DNA of 64,000 nucleotides from Enoplolaimus lenunculus (GCA_030248215.1 JASANG010001013.1:124001-188000), one strand, 5' to 3'; counted from the stretch's first letter, positions 42,694 through 55,242 are shown. The notes: generated by a model from the letters alone, not told the origin. A program made the numbers and translations.

Positions 42694-42795
42694 AGGCCCG
42701 TAGCCAGAAGGCGAATGGCCATACAGAGGAAAAGGTTCAGATTCTTTTCGAAAAACTCACTCCCTGTAGAAAAAATTTAAGCCACGCTTGTAACC
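42694..42795. mobile_element. CCCGTAGCC-type repeat, left part
   Basis: Starts AGGCCCGTAGCCAGAAGG; the right half is not found. Confidence 0.6.
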
Positions 42796-43443
42796 TTGTT
42801 ATTTTAACAGCATACATCCCCGCAATTCATTTTGTTTCTTATCAAATTGACCCGGATACGAACCGACGTTTGATACAGGCCTGCAGCCATTGGCTGGCGT
42901 AGAAGAGGCCACCCAGGCCATGCATGGCTTTTAACCAATAGGAATCACAGCTAAAATTGTGTGATTGGCTTCTTGTTCGCTTTGCTTGTGAATTTTTTTC
43001 ATTAATATCACACCCAACACTTCAGAGAGAGTCATTGGTCGTATCCAAGTCATCATAATAGAGTGTGCCTAACGGTTCAGGCTGGAACATGGTGATTCGT
43101 TTACATAACTTGTAAACCGGTGCCAAAACATTTTTAGGTCATCCGTAATTTTTTTCCAGAGAGCCCCCTGTCATCAGACGAACCAGAAATAGCTAAGGTA
43201 TAGGCTCAAATTTCAGGTTTGCTGTATTGTTTTGAAGTACGGCATAGCGAGTCGATGTTATAGTGACTATATCCGTTTCTTAGACAATATTCAAAATTTA
43301 GGATACTTTCTTAGAGTCTTTAGCTTTATCAGCCCTCTTCTAAGCAGCTTCATTTATGACCGAATAGTCTGATTTTTTAGCTTACAAACACGGTTTATGA
43401 AAAACGATGTGAAATGTGTAATATTATTCTTGAAAAGCCGTAT
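42796..43443. other. No gene seen
   Basis: Unique AT-rich DNA between repeats. Confidence 0.45.
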
Positions 43444-43656
43444 ACACTGCAAAAAATGGGAAGTCAAATTGACTCTCTCCGACATAGGCGCTACGGGACT
43501 ACACAAACTGAGTAAAATTCGACTCCACCAGAGTCAATTTCGACTCACTATGTTGAACGTTTGACTCTTGCGGAGTCGAATTTGACTCAGTTTGCGTAGT
43601 CAAGAAAAGCCTATTTCCAAGAGAGTCAATTTGACTCCCCATTTTTTACAGTGTAT
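43444..43656. mobile_element. GAGTCAAATTGACTC MITE
   Basis: Ends ACACTGCAAAAAATGGGAAG and CTCCCCATTTTTTACAGTGT, flanked by TA on both sides. Confidence 0.85.
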
Positions 43657-43719
43657 AAATCGTATTGAGCTCGAATATGAATATTCAGGCTCGTGCATAG
43701 ACAGCGAACTGAACACTAA

Positions 43720-43791
43720 GGGTGGCGTTATACTTTTGACGACGTCCAGCCACACGGACGGCGCCCCACGACAATGTATAACGCCACCCTA
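43720..43791. mobile_element. GCGCTATAC-type element, minimal
   Basis: 72 bp: AAGGGTGGCGTTATACTTTT and ATGTATAACGCCACCCTAA, close inverses around GACGGCGC. Confidence 0.7.
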
Positions 43792-43810
43792 AGCACCCGA
43801 TACAAGCTTA

Positions 43811-43935
43811 AGGATAGCGCTATACTTGGCATACGGCGCCGTCCATCACCGTGCGGCATCGTACGCAAACTGCCTTGCGTCGCCAAAAGGTAATTCGCGT
43901 ATAACGCCGCATGGTGGACGAATGGCGTCGGATGA
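43811..43935. mobile_element. GCGCTATAC-type element
   Basis: Starts AAGGATAGCGCTATACTTGG and includes GCGCCGTCCATCACCGTGCG; the right end is decayed. Confidence 0.6.
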
Positions 43936-43978
43936 GATCAATGGTCAAAATGCAGCGAAGACCAAGGGCCTAAGCCCG

Positions 43979-44045
43979 TATTCTGAAATGCGTGTAGCAC
44001 ATATTACCAGTTATGGTGTTAGGTCTTGTGACTTTCGAATCATTC
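43979..44045. mobile_element. TATTCTCAAATG MITE left arm
   Basis: Left terminus TATTCTGAAATGCGTGTAGC through GTCTTGTGACTTTCGAATC; the right half is not found. Confidence 0.55.
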
Positions 44046-44637
44046 TGGATTCTACTCGTCAAACAACTCATTCACATGACGTTATACCCGCCGGAACGAA
44101 ACCTTGGCAACGCCTCTGACTAAAAAAATCAATCTGCTACTACAGGCTTGTTCAAGTAAACTGTTATCAATGTTTATTTGGCTTTTTCAGACAGAGACAG
44201 ATTTTTGCTTCGGGGATCGCCACACCAATTAAAGTTTAGTTGCATAACGTCAATTTGGCTCACCTAAAAGCTATTATAAACGAATAAATCATTATTTTTC
44301 AAAGTTACTGAATAAATATGCCCACATTGACGAGGCTAGCTATGTTTTCCCCGCGAAGCCGACATAGCTAGTTGATTTAGGCGCTAAAAAAACCAAACCG
44401 CGGTATCCCGCGCAAAATAGAGTTTGTGGTTGAAAGAAGAAAAAAGTTTTTGTTGGGCGTTGGTTTTTGGATTGAGTTTGTATTGCAAGCTAATGAGGTT
44501 ATAAAGTTTTGGGGTTATTTTAAAGCCAGCAATCAAATAAAACGACAGACAAAATTAAGCTTTGATTTTTTTCAGGACATGAAACCCCCCGTTTAAACTC
44601 TATGCTAGGTTCCAGTGGTGTAACCAATGGTCGGTGG

Positions 44638-45105
44638 TATTCTTAAATAGGTGTAGCACCTATCACAAATTGGTCATAAGTCTTCACTTTAAATTTCAGT
44701 GAATTGATTTTAATTCAGAATGAGTTGAATCACTCAGTCTGGATTAGGACTATCCGTACTCAGAATTTTGAGTTGATTATTCATTCTGAGTTAATTAATC
44801 AACTCAACCAGAGTCAACCCAACTCAGAATGAGAATCAACTCAACTCAGAGTGAGTTAATGTTTACTGATATTAATTCAGAAATACCCAACTCGCTAGAT
44901 GAATTGATTAATCAACTCATTGAAATTTACAGTGTTGTGAGTTTTGACCCAGCGGATGGTTAGGTTCAAAATTCAGCACATGGCTCTCATTTGATTTGCC
45001 CTATTTTTATATTTTATACTTAGTTTGATATCCGAAATTGCACACATTTGTCAGTTTGAAAACCGATCGCCAACTGATGATAGATGCTATTCACATTTGA
45101 GAATA
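44638..45105. mobile_element. TATTCTCAAATG MITE split by a GAGTTGATT element
   Basis: The left arm at 44638 and the right arm ending 45105 (TTCACATTTGAGAATAC) are separated by the complete element at 44684-44938. Confidence 0.8.
44684..44938. mobile_element. GAGTTGATT MITE, nested
   Basis: Complete (CACTTTAAATTTCAGTGAA to CATTGAAATTTACAGTGT), inserted in the TATTCTCAAATG element at 44638. Confidence 0.85.
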
Positions 45106-45493
45106 CGGCCAAAGATTTCAATTTGACATCAAATAACGTAGCGCGACAACATATTGTGGCCTCTAAGATCTCGCCGATAAAACGGCATTTTTCTGTCCGT
45201 TTAGAAAGTTAAAAAGGGGATATCTACGCCCCTGTTCACCCCCCTCTGGCGTATTACCCACGCTGGCCTGGTCTATGCTTTTAACTGTCTCAAACCTATT
45301 CGTGGCAGACATATACAAGACAGCAATGAGTGTGTCAACACTTTAGCAAAAAGTAAATGCGAATGTCTGAAAAACTAGCGAAAATTGAAAAGAAACTATA
45401 GGCCATTTCGGCCGTTTTCTTAGCTTTGCTATCAAACGGATGGAGGGGTCTTAGAGGAAGAAACACAGAAGCGGGGTGACCCCTAGCTCCAAC

Positions 45494-45842
45494 TACTCTC
45501 TAAAAACTTAAATTTAACTTATAGCTTTACTAAACTTGAAAATCGATTAAGTAAAACTTAAATGGCTGGACAGACTAAGTAAACTAGAATTTTAAGTTTT
45601 GCTTAAACTCACGTGTTTTTAAATTTAACACGAGTTTAAGTAAACTTATTTTTAGTTTAATTTACAAGTGCAGCCGTGTGTCTAAAGTGTTCATTAAGTT
45701 TAGCTAAAACTGAAAATATGTAAGATTTTAAATGAGTTTATGCGTAAACCTGCCTGATAGCTTAGTTAATCCAGAAAGTCAGTTTAATACTGGTGGATTT
45801 GCTTAAGCTTAAATCAAGTTTAGTTTAAGCTTTTAGAGAGTA
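45494..45842. mobile_element. ACTCTCTAAAA inverted-repeat MITE
   Basis: Ends TACTCTCTAAAAACTTAAAT and AGTTTAAGCTTTTAGAGAGTA. The interior is full of AAACTTAA/TTAAGTTT words, giving a long weak hairpin. Confidence 0.75.
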
Positions 45843-46147
45843 CCAGAGGTAAAACCTTACAATGGTAACAGATGCAGCTGTATATAAACGAAAATTTCTC
45901 TGTTCATAACTACTGTCAACACTTGTCCTAGGGATAATCCTTGGTGTTTTTTACAAGAATTAATATTTAGTCGATTTAGCGTTAATTTAGGAAATTTTTG
46001 TTTTAAAAATTGACCAAAGTTTCTGGTAGAAATGTTTACGAAAAACATGAAATCTTTAACCTGAAATTATTCAAATGTTTGTTGATCCTGCTGCAAGAGT
46101 TTGGTCCAAATTGATGACTTTTTTGCCAAAAAAACATTGTCTTACCG

Positions 46148-46330
46148 ACCCGTGCTTACAACGAGGGTCTGCTTGAGAACCTAAACCTAAGTCTTAAAGC
46201 GTCTAAGCCAAAGCGTAAAGCTAAAACATATACCAAGGTCTAAGCCTGAGCAAAAAATTAGTTTAAAAATTAAGCTTACTCTGTTGCAGTCCTGCGGAAA
46301 AACGGTTCGTCCCTGATCTTTATATGGTCC
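46148..46330 (-). mobile_element. TTAGGC MITE (subfamily 1), decayed
   Basis: The right end (GTCCCTGATCTTTATATGG) is clear; the left end is degenerate. Confidence 0.6.
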
Positions 46331-47749
46331 ATAATGGCCCCGGCTTTTTAGATGCTCCGGCAGCAGACCGCTGCAACAAACACTTGTTGTCTTATCTTTA
46401 ACGAGGACCGCCCGTTTCTGCTACAGCTGAATCCATGTTGGCGTCCACGTTTGTTTGCCTACATTTCTACCGATTTTGTAGCCAAATTACCTGAACCCAT
46501 TTGATATTTTAATAAAAAACATCTAATTGTTTTTCAACATTTGACGAAAAACCTTTGGTTTCATTTACGAGCCAGGCAAATGTTAACCAGTTGCAAAAAT
46601 TTTGCCAAAATTAATTTCTTAATTTCGTCGCTACATTGGGTTTTTGTCGGGTTTAACTTAACACGTAGGGCATGAATTAAACTGTAAAAGAATAAGAGGG
46701 TGCTTTATTAAATGTATGTACCTTTCCGTTAGGAATTTGGATAATTTTTTACGTTTAGGTTTAGATCTAGATTCAGGCTCAGGCTTGGCTAGGGCGAATG
46801 GCTCGTAAAATGTACCCGACGTCGTATTTGAGACCTTAACGTATTATGCTCGCTGAGTCACAAAAAACTCAAGACTGTTCAGCCGCTGGGATAGTGGATG
46901 CAGTCATTTGCATAGTTTTAGACTCCCATCGCGACCAGAGGCCAAGTCAAGGCAGTAACCAGGGTTTTATTTCGGATGGGTGCGAGCCCGAAATTCTATG
47001 AGCCATTCAGATTCCGAAGATTAATCTGGACCTTTTTAAATATATACTTTCCCTGCAAGACTAGTTATTTCTGGAGGACATATACATATGTTTTGTACCC
47101 GTTCCCATGTACAGTGCTTGAGCAGTCTATGATGATTGCCCCAAAAATTCCGATGTGGTACCCCCAAAATTTCAATGTGAGGGTCGCTTATGATGACCAA
47201 AATATTTTCAAATTTTTTGGTTGAAATCTTGTTAGGGAGGGGACCCTATTTGGGGCCCCCTCAAATGAGGGATATGCGGGGTCGTTGCTTCGGCCGTGCC
47301 CATGTATTCGACCAATGTCATTAGTCATGATTTCTATCAAATCCTTTGAGTCCGTAGATTCCGAAAATCAAAATTTACCCATCGCTCTGGTGTGTATATG
47401 CTTCTGATCAACCTAAACCTACCAACAAAACCTGCACTTGTGCGCCGTTTGGCTGCGCTTGTTCAGGACAACCGACATTCGTTCGGCTCTTTTGGTTTGC
47501 CTTTTTGCCTGAGACCTGAGGGTTGTTTTCGTGACAATAAACGCTAAAACCGACCCTGGAATCATCAAATACCATTTAGACTTTGCTTTCTTCGTATAAG
47601 GTTGCAAGCTTAAACCAGCCAGCAAAGCAAGCGTTCGTTCTTCGTTTGACAAAAGGCCGCACAGCAGAAGCCGTGAGGAAAACGGAAAACGGACTAAAAT
47701 GTGGCGTCAGAATGCCAAAATTCTCGCAATCTATCGCAAAACCTAAGAT
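46331..47749. other. No gene seen
   Basis: Unique DNA with a short TTAGG-type run near 46755-46785; frames at 46976 and 47419 match nothing known to me. Confidence 0.45.
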
Positions 47750-48046
47750 GGCCCATGTAAAGATCAGAGGCGCAACGCTTTTCTGTGGGACTAAAATAGA
47801 GTAAGTTTAAGCTTTAGACTGCTTTTTTGCTTGGCTTAAGCTTAGGCTTAGGTTTAGGCTTAGGCTGTGGGGTAAACTCATTTTTAGACTTACGCTTAGG
47901 CTTAGGCTTAGGTGTAAACTCATTCTTACGCTTAGGCTTAGGCTTAGGAGTAAGCTCATTCTTACGCTTAGGCTTAGGTTTAGGCTTACGCTTAGGCTTA
48001 GGAATATGCTCATACTACTGTTCCACCACTGTTCTTTACATTGACC
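47750..48046 (+). mobile_element. TTAGGC-array MITE (subfamily 1)
   Basis: Left end GGCCCATGTAAAGATCAG, right end GTTCTTTACATTGACC; four TTAGGC blocks separated by CTCATTCTTACG-type spacers. Confidence 0.88.
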
Positions 48047-48222
48047 GATTATATCGAAAATCAATAGGAAAATAACAGTATTCGCACACAGCTTATTTCA
48101 TTCTAATAGCACCGTAATATCAGACCTGTTAAAGTGCGAAATATATTTTATTCCGAGTTGTGATAAACCGTTGAAACCTAAATATGGACCTTCCGATTAT
48201 AAAATATTTGCCTAATTTTGGA

Positions 48223-48340
48223 TATATTTAAGTATCTATTACCAGTTAGTGATAGGTTTTCAAACTGTAAAAGCGACAGCAAGCGCAAGCCTACAGATTT
48301 TCAATCAACTGTTGACAGATGCTAACCACAGTTGAGAATG
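48223..48340. mobile_element. TATTCTCAAATG MITE, decayed
   Basis: Inner arms TATTACCAGTTAGTGATAGG and GACAGATGCTAACCACAG, with an end TTGAGAATGC; the left outer end is lost. Confidence 0.55.
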
Positions 48341-48456
48341 CTAATCGTTTTAAACTCGAAACCAAAAACCTAAGGGTTAATTGTTTTTTAACTATGAAGG
48401 CAGCCGACGTACGGCAACATAGCTGAATTGGTGAATGTTACCTTAAATTAATAGTC

Positions 48457-48518
48457 ATTAAGTTTAAGCTTACTCTATTGCAGTCCCGCGAAAAAACTGT
48501 TTGCCTTTGATCTTTGCG
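48457..48518 (-). mobile_element. TTAGGC MITE end fragment
   Basis: Contains AAGCTTACTCTATTGCAGTC and a decayed terminus only. Confidence 0.55.
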
Positions 48519-48796
48519 CACGAGCGTCGTTCTCTGAGTGTTACGTAAGCAACAGCCCACAGTGTTGCCTGTTACCAAAAATCATTTTTAAAATTTCTAC
48601 AGCGTTTTGAATTAAATGTATTTTTTTAAATTTTAACCAAAATTTAAAAAGTATAAATTCAAGCCAGAATACCAGTTTATCAATGGCTCATATCTCGTCA
48701 GCTTAGCGTTCAAAACAAGACCCAGCTTTGAAAACACTGATACCGGCTGGACGATGATTGACTTTCGAATATTTTCTTTCGTTCTATAAACCGCCT

Positions 48797-49000
48797 GGCC
48801 AATGCTACTTTAAGGGGCGTAACAGTGGATCAAGCGTATTCCTAAGCCTAAGCCTAAGCGTTACAAAAATGGTATCCTAAGCCTAAGTCTATGCCTAAGT
48901 GTAAGCCTAAGCCTAAGCCTAAGTGTAAGCCCAAGCGAAAACATGTAACTCATTTATAGACCCACCAGAAACCTGGACGTCCCTTAAAGTAGCATGGGCC
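48797..49000 (-). mobile_element. TTAGGC MITE (subfamily 3), exact 8-bp TSD
   Basis: Ends GGCCAATGCTACTTTAAG and CTTAAAGTAGCATGGGCC. The exact duplication AACCGCCT lies at 48789-48796 and 49001-49008. The clearest insertion in the window. Confidence 0.93.
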
Positions 49001-49495
49001 AACCGCCTGATATTTTCGACAAAATAGGGACACAGCAGAGTCAAGGACACATTACATTTTACTTATTCAAGTGAAAATAATAAATGTATTCGCCGCTTAA
49101 ACATGTATATTAAACCATTTTCAGCTACCGGTAACGAAAGATACATCCGGTCTGCCTTGTGACGCCAATTTGACGGCTGGAAGGATATGCGGCCCCTCCA
49201 ACCCCGCCATTTGGACGGCCGTTTCGCTGTTTGTACGAATACAAATTTGACCTCTTTGGTTGAGCCATGAGGTTTCGTAATGCGATATGAACACGAAGTT
49301 TGAGCTGGTTTCGGGCCCACATTAAATTCTCGTGGGCCTGATATGGAACGGCCAAACTTTAAAAAAAATTATGATAAGAATAAATTCAAAATGAACCCAG
49401 GTTTTTGCGGTATACAAGTTTTTCAGTTATGATAGTCTTGGGTCAATTGAGTTACTGTATGGCCATCGAATATTGGGTGATTTCGGTTACCCTCC

Positions 49496-49558
49496 CAACA
49501 GCCGGCGTTTGCCTAAAAATGGTTGGGTTTTGAAAATTTTTGCATATTTGAACTTGGG
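49496..49558. repeat. Dispersed repeat, copy 2
   Basis: CAGCCGGCGTTTGCCTAAAA and GCATATTTGAACTTGGG; see copy at 32716. Confidence 0.5.
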
Positions 49559-49736
49559 GGGATAATCGAAAACACCCCATTTATGCAACCGCTCATGTCT
49601 TGAATAATGCTAAGCAGTTAAACAGAAGGAGCCGATGACGTTTTCGAGGGGAGCAACACGTACATGATTGTCCCCTCCTATCGAACAAACAAATTTTGCA
49701 ACGCAAGTTGCTCATCGGAAGCTCACAGTTTGTTTT

Positions 49737-49939
49737 GGCCCATGTGTAGAACAGGACCGAAACAGTAGTATAAGCATATTCCTCAGCTTAAAATAAGCCT
49801 AAGGTTAAGCCTATGCGTGTGAATGAGATTATTTCTAAGCCTAAGCCTAAGCCTAAGCAAAAAAATTAGTCTGGAGCTTAAACTGACTCTATTTATAGCC
49901 CCTCCGGAAAACGATCCAGCCCTGTTCTATACATGGGCC
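49737..49939 (-). mobile_element. TTAGGC MITE (subfamily 2)
   Basis: Ends GGCCCATGTGTAGAACAGG and GTTCTATACATGGGCC, with an interior of CCTAAG steps. The flanks TTTGTTTT and TGTGTTCT match 6 of 8. Confidence 0.85.
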
Positions 49940-50117
49940 TGTGTTCTCGTATCTAATTGCTGAGAAATATCGTGTTTGACGGCTTTGACACAGTTTTTAA
50001 GGTTTAAAACCGGGAAATGTTTGCCAAACGCGCTTTAAAAACTGCAAAATTTCGAAACACAAAAAGTATTATCGCCCCACTGAAAAATCCTGCAAGAATC
50101 GCTAATTTTAAAAGCAC

Positions 50118-50350
50118 GGCCCATGTAAAGATCAGGCGCGGAACGTTTTTTTGCGAATCTAGAATAGAGTAAGCTTAAGCTTTAGACTAATTTCTTTGCT
50201 TGGATCAAGCTTAGGCTTACGCTTAGAAATATGCTCCTTCTTACGTGTAGGCTTAGGTTTAGGCTTAGGCTTCGACTTTGGCTTAGGCTTTAGGCTTAGG
50301 CTTGCGAATATGCTTATAATACTGTTCTGCCCCTGTTCTTTACATTGGCC
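50118..50350 (+). mobile_element. TTAGGC-array MITE (subfamily 1)
   Basis: Complete. The flanks AAAAGCAC and AAAATCAC match 7 of 8. Confidence 0.9.
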
Positions 50351-50529
50351 AAAATCACTAAAGTGGTAGCGAGTTCATGTTACAAACGCACAAACGTAGA
50401 TTTTTTGGGCCTAAACTGATACTTGACCAGACCAACCTACAAGAATCTGTCCGCTAAACCTCAGCGTTAACCTAAAGCTTGAACCTAAAGCCTAAATGTT
50501 CCGTTAAAGTTTACTGCCTCAAACGCCGG

Positions 50530-50614
50530 TGCACACCGGCACGCGCTGTGTCCAAAAAACAGCCCAAAATGTATTTGGTAGTGTCCAACGGCGCCCGTCG
50601 AATATAGCGCAACC
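50530..50614. mobile_element. GCGCTATAC-type element fragment
   Basis: Right end CGAATATAGCGCAACCCTAA with a CGGCGCCCGTCG-like interior. Confidence 0.5.
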
Positions 50615-51164
50615 CTAATCTTTATGGATCAATTCGAAACATAAGACACAAAAACCTTCCACCGTCCCAGAACGCATTCCTTATAACCCTTGTTTAGGAT
50701 ATAATTTGTAAATTGGACTTCAATAAAATTGGGCAAAGCTGCATGTTTGAATTGCTTCAATTTAAATTTTAAACCCAACTGTGGTTCATCGATGACCACC
50801 TACACTTAGCAACAACTATAAGGTTAACACAGTGTAATTAACACATATATATCTGTCTGGCACTGTGTTATTATCGTATTTAATAGCTTGAAAGCATATT
50901 TTGGTTGAAATTGCCATAACAACTCCTACAGTAAGTACGACAACCGGAGGATAAGAGCCTAAACAGAGAGTCTTAACCAGTTATTGGTTGAAATTTTAGG
51001 TTATGCATTTTAAAATAGGTTTTATCAATAGAATATCGTTGCAAAGCCAGTGCGGACGCAAAATCAATACACAATGCACAGTGTTTAACAATATTTTACA
51101 CATGTGGCAGAAGGAACTTACGAGACGTTTATGCCCCTTGGGATTGAACGGTGAACGGTTAAGG

Positions 51165-51394
51165 GGCCCATGTATAGAACAGGGTCGGAACATTGTCCTG
51201 CGGGGCTGTAATAGAGTCAGCTTAAGCTTTAGACACTATCGTGCTTAGGCTTAGGCTTAAGCTTACGAATATGCTCATCTTTACGCTTAGGCTTAGGCTT
51301 AGGCTTACGAATACGCTCGTCATTTATCCTTCGGCTTAGGCTTAGGCTTAGGAATATGCTTATGCCACTGTTCGGGCCCTGTTCTATACATGGG
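51165..51394 (+). mobile_element. TTAGGC-array MITE (subfamily 2)
   Basis: Left end GGCCCATGTATAGAACAGG, right end CTGTTCTATACATGGG, three TTAGGC blocks. Confidence 0.85.
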
Positions 51395-51678
51395 TTTCTT
51401 AAGGTATTAAAACGGTAATAATAAACGTGCCTACTTTTGTCAGTCAGGCGGGTTTGAATGCAAGATTTAAATTGCACAACTGATGAAATGGAAAATATTC
51501 ATAAAGGAAAGACATGAATTTCAAAGATTTCAAAAATATTTTTCATGTTTGCATGCGGCGCTGAACCTAGTAATGTCAACTAGCGACCTACGGACCATTT
51601 GTCAAACGATCTGCCATATATTTGGACCGTATGATGTCAGCTAGCATACATAAAGCGCACTGCACTATATTGCATGTA

Positions 51679-52124
51679 CTGTAGTGACCCGAATAAGAGG
51701 GAAGGACTGATTTTTATTTGGACTCTCCAAACCGTACTCCCAGTTATTCGGTTGCGGACTGATATTTATTTCTAACCAACTCTCCGCCACCCTTCGTTAC
51801 TGATATGTATCCAGTACTGCAGTTATCCGTTGAATTAAACGTATATTTGTCTTGTGTCAATGATTTGAGCGATTTCGCAAGGTTATACTTAGAAATGTAT
51901 TTTCAAAATTTAAGTATGCTTTAAAGTTTCGAGCTCAAATTATTTAGTGCTGGAAACGTTTATGCGCTACAATTAGGGATAATTGACATTTATGGACCTA
52001 ATTAGGGTTTAGAGACTCTATCCGCTTCAGGGACTCTTACTAGGGATACGGTCTCCTATTGATTGGTACTCAAAATAGGGGCCCTCCTCTTATTACCCCA
52101 CACCTCTTATTCGAGTCACTACAG
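51679..52124. mobile_element. CTGTAGTGACCCG MITE, TA flanks
   Basis: 446 bp, ends CTGTAGTGACCCGAATAAGA and TTATTCGAGTCACTACAG, TA on both sides. Confidence 0.85.
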
Positions 52125-52644
52125 TACACATAACGGACAAGCATGCCTAATATGTTTTATTGTAGTGAAAAAAGCACGGAACCGCATATAGCGAAAAGCC
52201 ACACGCAATTCAAGTGCAAAATCTCAGCAAAAACCCTGGATCCACTCTTGTTATTAAAGCGACTCTCAATAGGTGCAGCAAGAGTCGATGATCACTCTTA
52301 CAAGAGTATTCTTGCAACTTTGTGCGGTACAAAAAATGCCACCGGACGTTAGATTTTTGGCCGATCCTCTTATTTGTGAAACCGGAAGCAGTTGACGTTA
52401 GAAACGTAGAATTCGCATTGTCTTTGAAAGTGTAAATGAAGTTTAGTTTACAATTCGCATATTTCAACGTGTGAAATTGCTAAAAATCGCTAATCCTGAC
52501 CCACGTAAATTATGTACGGGGGTCGGCCAAAAACGCAATCTGCGCTGGCTATGTTTTGTAAACAGAATGTACCCAGTTGCACACTGTTCTTAAAAGTGGT
52601 CATTATGCACTCTTGGTGCACCAAACAAAAATCCTACATCTACG

Positions 52645-52798
52645 GGCCTTTAGCCAAGGTGGGGCCAGGGTGGGCTCAACCCCTCCCCTGCTAAAATCCC
52701 CCCCCGACAATTTTCAACTTTGCTTGCAAGTAAAATCGTTTAATGCCCCTCCTGAAACATCTGTCGCCCCTTTAGCAAGGTCAGCTGGCTACGGCACT
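52645..52798. mobile_element. CCCGTAGCC-type repeat
   Basis: Starts GGGCCTTTAGCCAAGGTGG, ends AAGGTCAGCTGGCTACGG. Confidence 0.78.
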
Positions 52799-53461
52799 GT
52801 ACATCAGCTACTCGGGGCTCAAACATGTCATATTTACCGACTTATTTACTGAATATTGATTTGTTAGCTTTAATATTTGCAATCACTCAAAACTACAATA
52901 AAAGTATCGCAAAACAGACATACCAACATAATGAATCAAACAGTAAAATTAGCTAAGTTATTTAATAATGTTTTAGCCAATTAATTAGAAAATTAATTAA
53001 TCGTAAATTCTGAGAATTGTTTCTCATTGGACAGCAATCGTAGGGTGCGCGATCGACCCCCGACTTTGATTGCGGTGGGTAAACTTTTTTAATTATGGCG
53101 CAGAAATTGTCATTTCAATATAGGACGATTTACAATAATTAATCCTGATACATTTCAAATCTGTAAACATTCTGCTAATAAACTGTAAAATTATTTCGTA
53201 TTGTCGGCGGGGGGGACGGGGTTCAGAGGGACTGTGTCCCACCTGGTAACTGGTTCGTCTATACCGGAGATACTATTAGCCGGTGTATTTAAAGAATTTT
53301 AATATTCTGAAAATTTTTAATTTTTTCATGTCCCATTTTTAATTTTTTCTGCATTCTCTATTAACAATTTTTGGTTTCGAAGTTGTTTTTATCCATTCTG
53401 TTTGTATTAGCAGATCGGCAAAAGTAAAATAAAAGTAAGGCTTTCTATCATTATACTAATA

Positions 53462-53907
53462 CTGTAGTGGCCCGAATAACAAGGTGTGGGGTAATAAGAG
53501 GGGGGTCCCGATTTTGAGTCCCCAATCAATAGGAGTCCGTATCCCTAATAAGAGTCCGTAAGCGGATAGCGTCGCTAAATCCTAATTTGAGTCCGTGAAG
53601 GTCAGTTATTCCTAACTGTAGTGCATAAATGACTCCAGGACCAAATAAAATTCAGTTCGAATTTGTAAGGCGCGCTTAAATTTTGAATGTACATTCCTAA
53701 GTATAACCTTGCATGATCGTTGAAGCTATTGACACGAAAAGAAACGTTTAATTCAACGGATAGCGGCAGTACCGGATATATATCAGTAACGAAGGGTGGC
53801 GGAGCGTGGCTTAAAAATAAATAACAGTCCGTAACCGAATAACAAGGGGGGTACCCTCTGGAGAGGCCAAAAAATATCAGTTCCCCGTCTTATTCGGTTC
53901 AATACAG
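53462..53907. mobile_element. CTGTAGTGACCCG MITE, TA flanks
   Basis: 446 bp, reverse orientation to the 51679 copy. Ends CTGTAGTGGCCCGAATAACA and TTATTCGGTTCAATACAG. Confidence 0.83.
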
Positions 53908-53927
53908 TACTTGCAGTTAATAGCAAG

Positions 53928-54098
53928 CGTGTAGCCAGCTTAACTTGTTTGTGGAACGGCTAAAACTTTTTAGCAAGGACATACAAGGATTTTCGATGAC
54001 TTACAAATCACAAGTATGGTTGGGAATTTTCTAGAAAAAGCCAAAATTCTTCCAGAGAGACAGCTGAACCGAACGGATTCCTCTGGCTACGAGCCCGT
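53928..54098. mobile_element. CCCGTAGCC-type repeat, reversed
   Basis: Starts GCGTGTAGCCAGCTTAACTT, ends CTCTGGCTACGAGCCCG; directly abuts the TA-flanked MITE ending 53907. Confidence 0.75.
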
Positions 54099-54269
54099 TT
54101 ATAAAATTAATGACATGATCGCAATTGATTTTTTTGATTGTTTATACATCAGTAGGTTTATGTGTTTTATTACAAATATATTTTCTTTGTATGTTCCCTC
54201 CTGTCAAAGTTAATTGTACTAATTGGCTATCGATTCGTACAGTGAAGACTCCTGTTTGGTTTGTCTTTG

Positions 54270-54458
54270 CCAAAAAATGGTGGATCAAATTGACTCTTTC
54301 TCTGAAATAGGTTCCACGGAACTACACAAACTGAGTCAAATTCAACTCCGCCAAAGTCAAACATGCGCCTCAGTGAGTCAAATTTGACTCAGTTTGTGTA
54401 GTCCGTAGAGTCTATTTCGTAGAGAGTCAGTTTGACTCACCATTTTTTGCACTGTACG
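54270..54458. mobile_element. GAGTCAAATTGACTC MITE
   Basis: Left end TGCCAAAAAATGGTGGATC; right end GACTCACCATTTTTTGCACTG. Confidence 0.78.
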
Positions 54459-54504
54459 TCACCTAAAAACATATTATATACAGCTGCTCGGACTCGAAGG
54501 TCAA

Positions 54505-54572
54505 ACTCTTATAATCACGCAAAGGTGGTACACGCTTTCAGCCATGGAATCCTGGGTTCAAATCTCGCTTAT
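54505..54572 (+). other. tRNA-like relic
   Basis: Contains GGGTTCAAATCTCGC (box B) and a weak box A upstream. Lies directly before a TATTCTCAAATG MITE. Confidence 0.35.
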
Positions 54573-54587
54573 TAAAATATGGGCCCA

Positions 54588-54795
54588 TATTCTTAAAAGT
54601 GTATAGCAACTATCATCAGTTAGTAATAAGTTTTCAAACTCACTATTATATACAGCTGTTGATCTCAAAATTGGTTCAGCAATAGAGTATATCGTATGCA
54701 AAACATGTGCTCAATTTTAAGCTTCAGCATTCACTGGTTCGAAAGTTACAAGACCTATCAGCAACTGGTGATAGATGCTACACACGCTTGAAAAT
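54588..54795. mobile_element. TATTCTCAAATG MITE
   Basis: Ends TATTCTTAAAAGTGTATAGC and GCTACACACGCTTGAAAATA. Confidence 0.8.
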
Positions 54796-55171
54796 ACAGA
54801 CCATGATCTCTAGACGAAATTGAAAATATTCTCATTGCCGAAACTAATTGGCTCAAGACGGCGTCATTGCTCAGTTGATGTGAAAGCGATCGAAATTTTG
54901 GTTGCTATATAACCGGGTGGGGGGTGCGAATCGAGGTATCCCTCTCTACGGATACTTTCAACATTTGGCCGAAAATGTGGTCGATGCATTGAAAGCATTC
55001 TATATTACAAAAAGTATCCATGGCCAATAGAAAAGCTCTTGCGCCCTCTGATAATAGCGGAATTGCAAAATTGACACCAAAATACCAACCACAAAGTTCT
55101 ATAATTACAGCGGTCTGTACCAATTTTAAGTTCTGCAAAAACAACATACTGTTATAAAATGTCGAAAGTTT

Positions 55172-55242
55172 GGCCGATGTAAAGAACAGGGGCGGAACAG
55201 TATTATAAACATATTCCTAAGTCTAAGCCTAAGCCTACGCCA
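55172..55242 (-). mobile_element. TTAGGC MITE (subfamily 1), half element
   Basis: Starts GGCCGATGTAAAGAACAGG and ends inside the repeat array. Confidence 0.7.
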
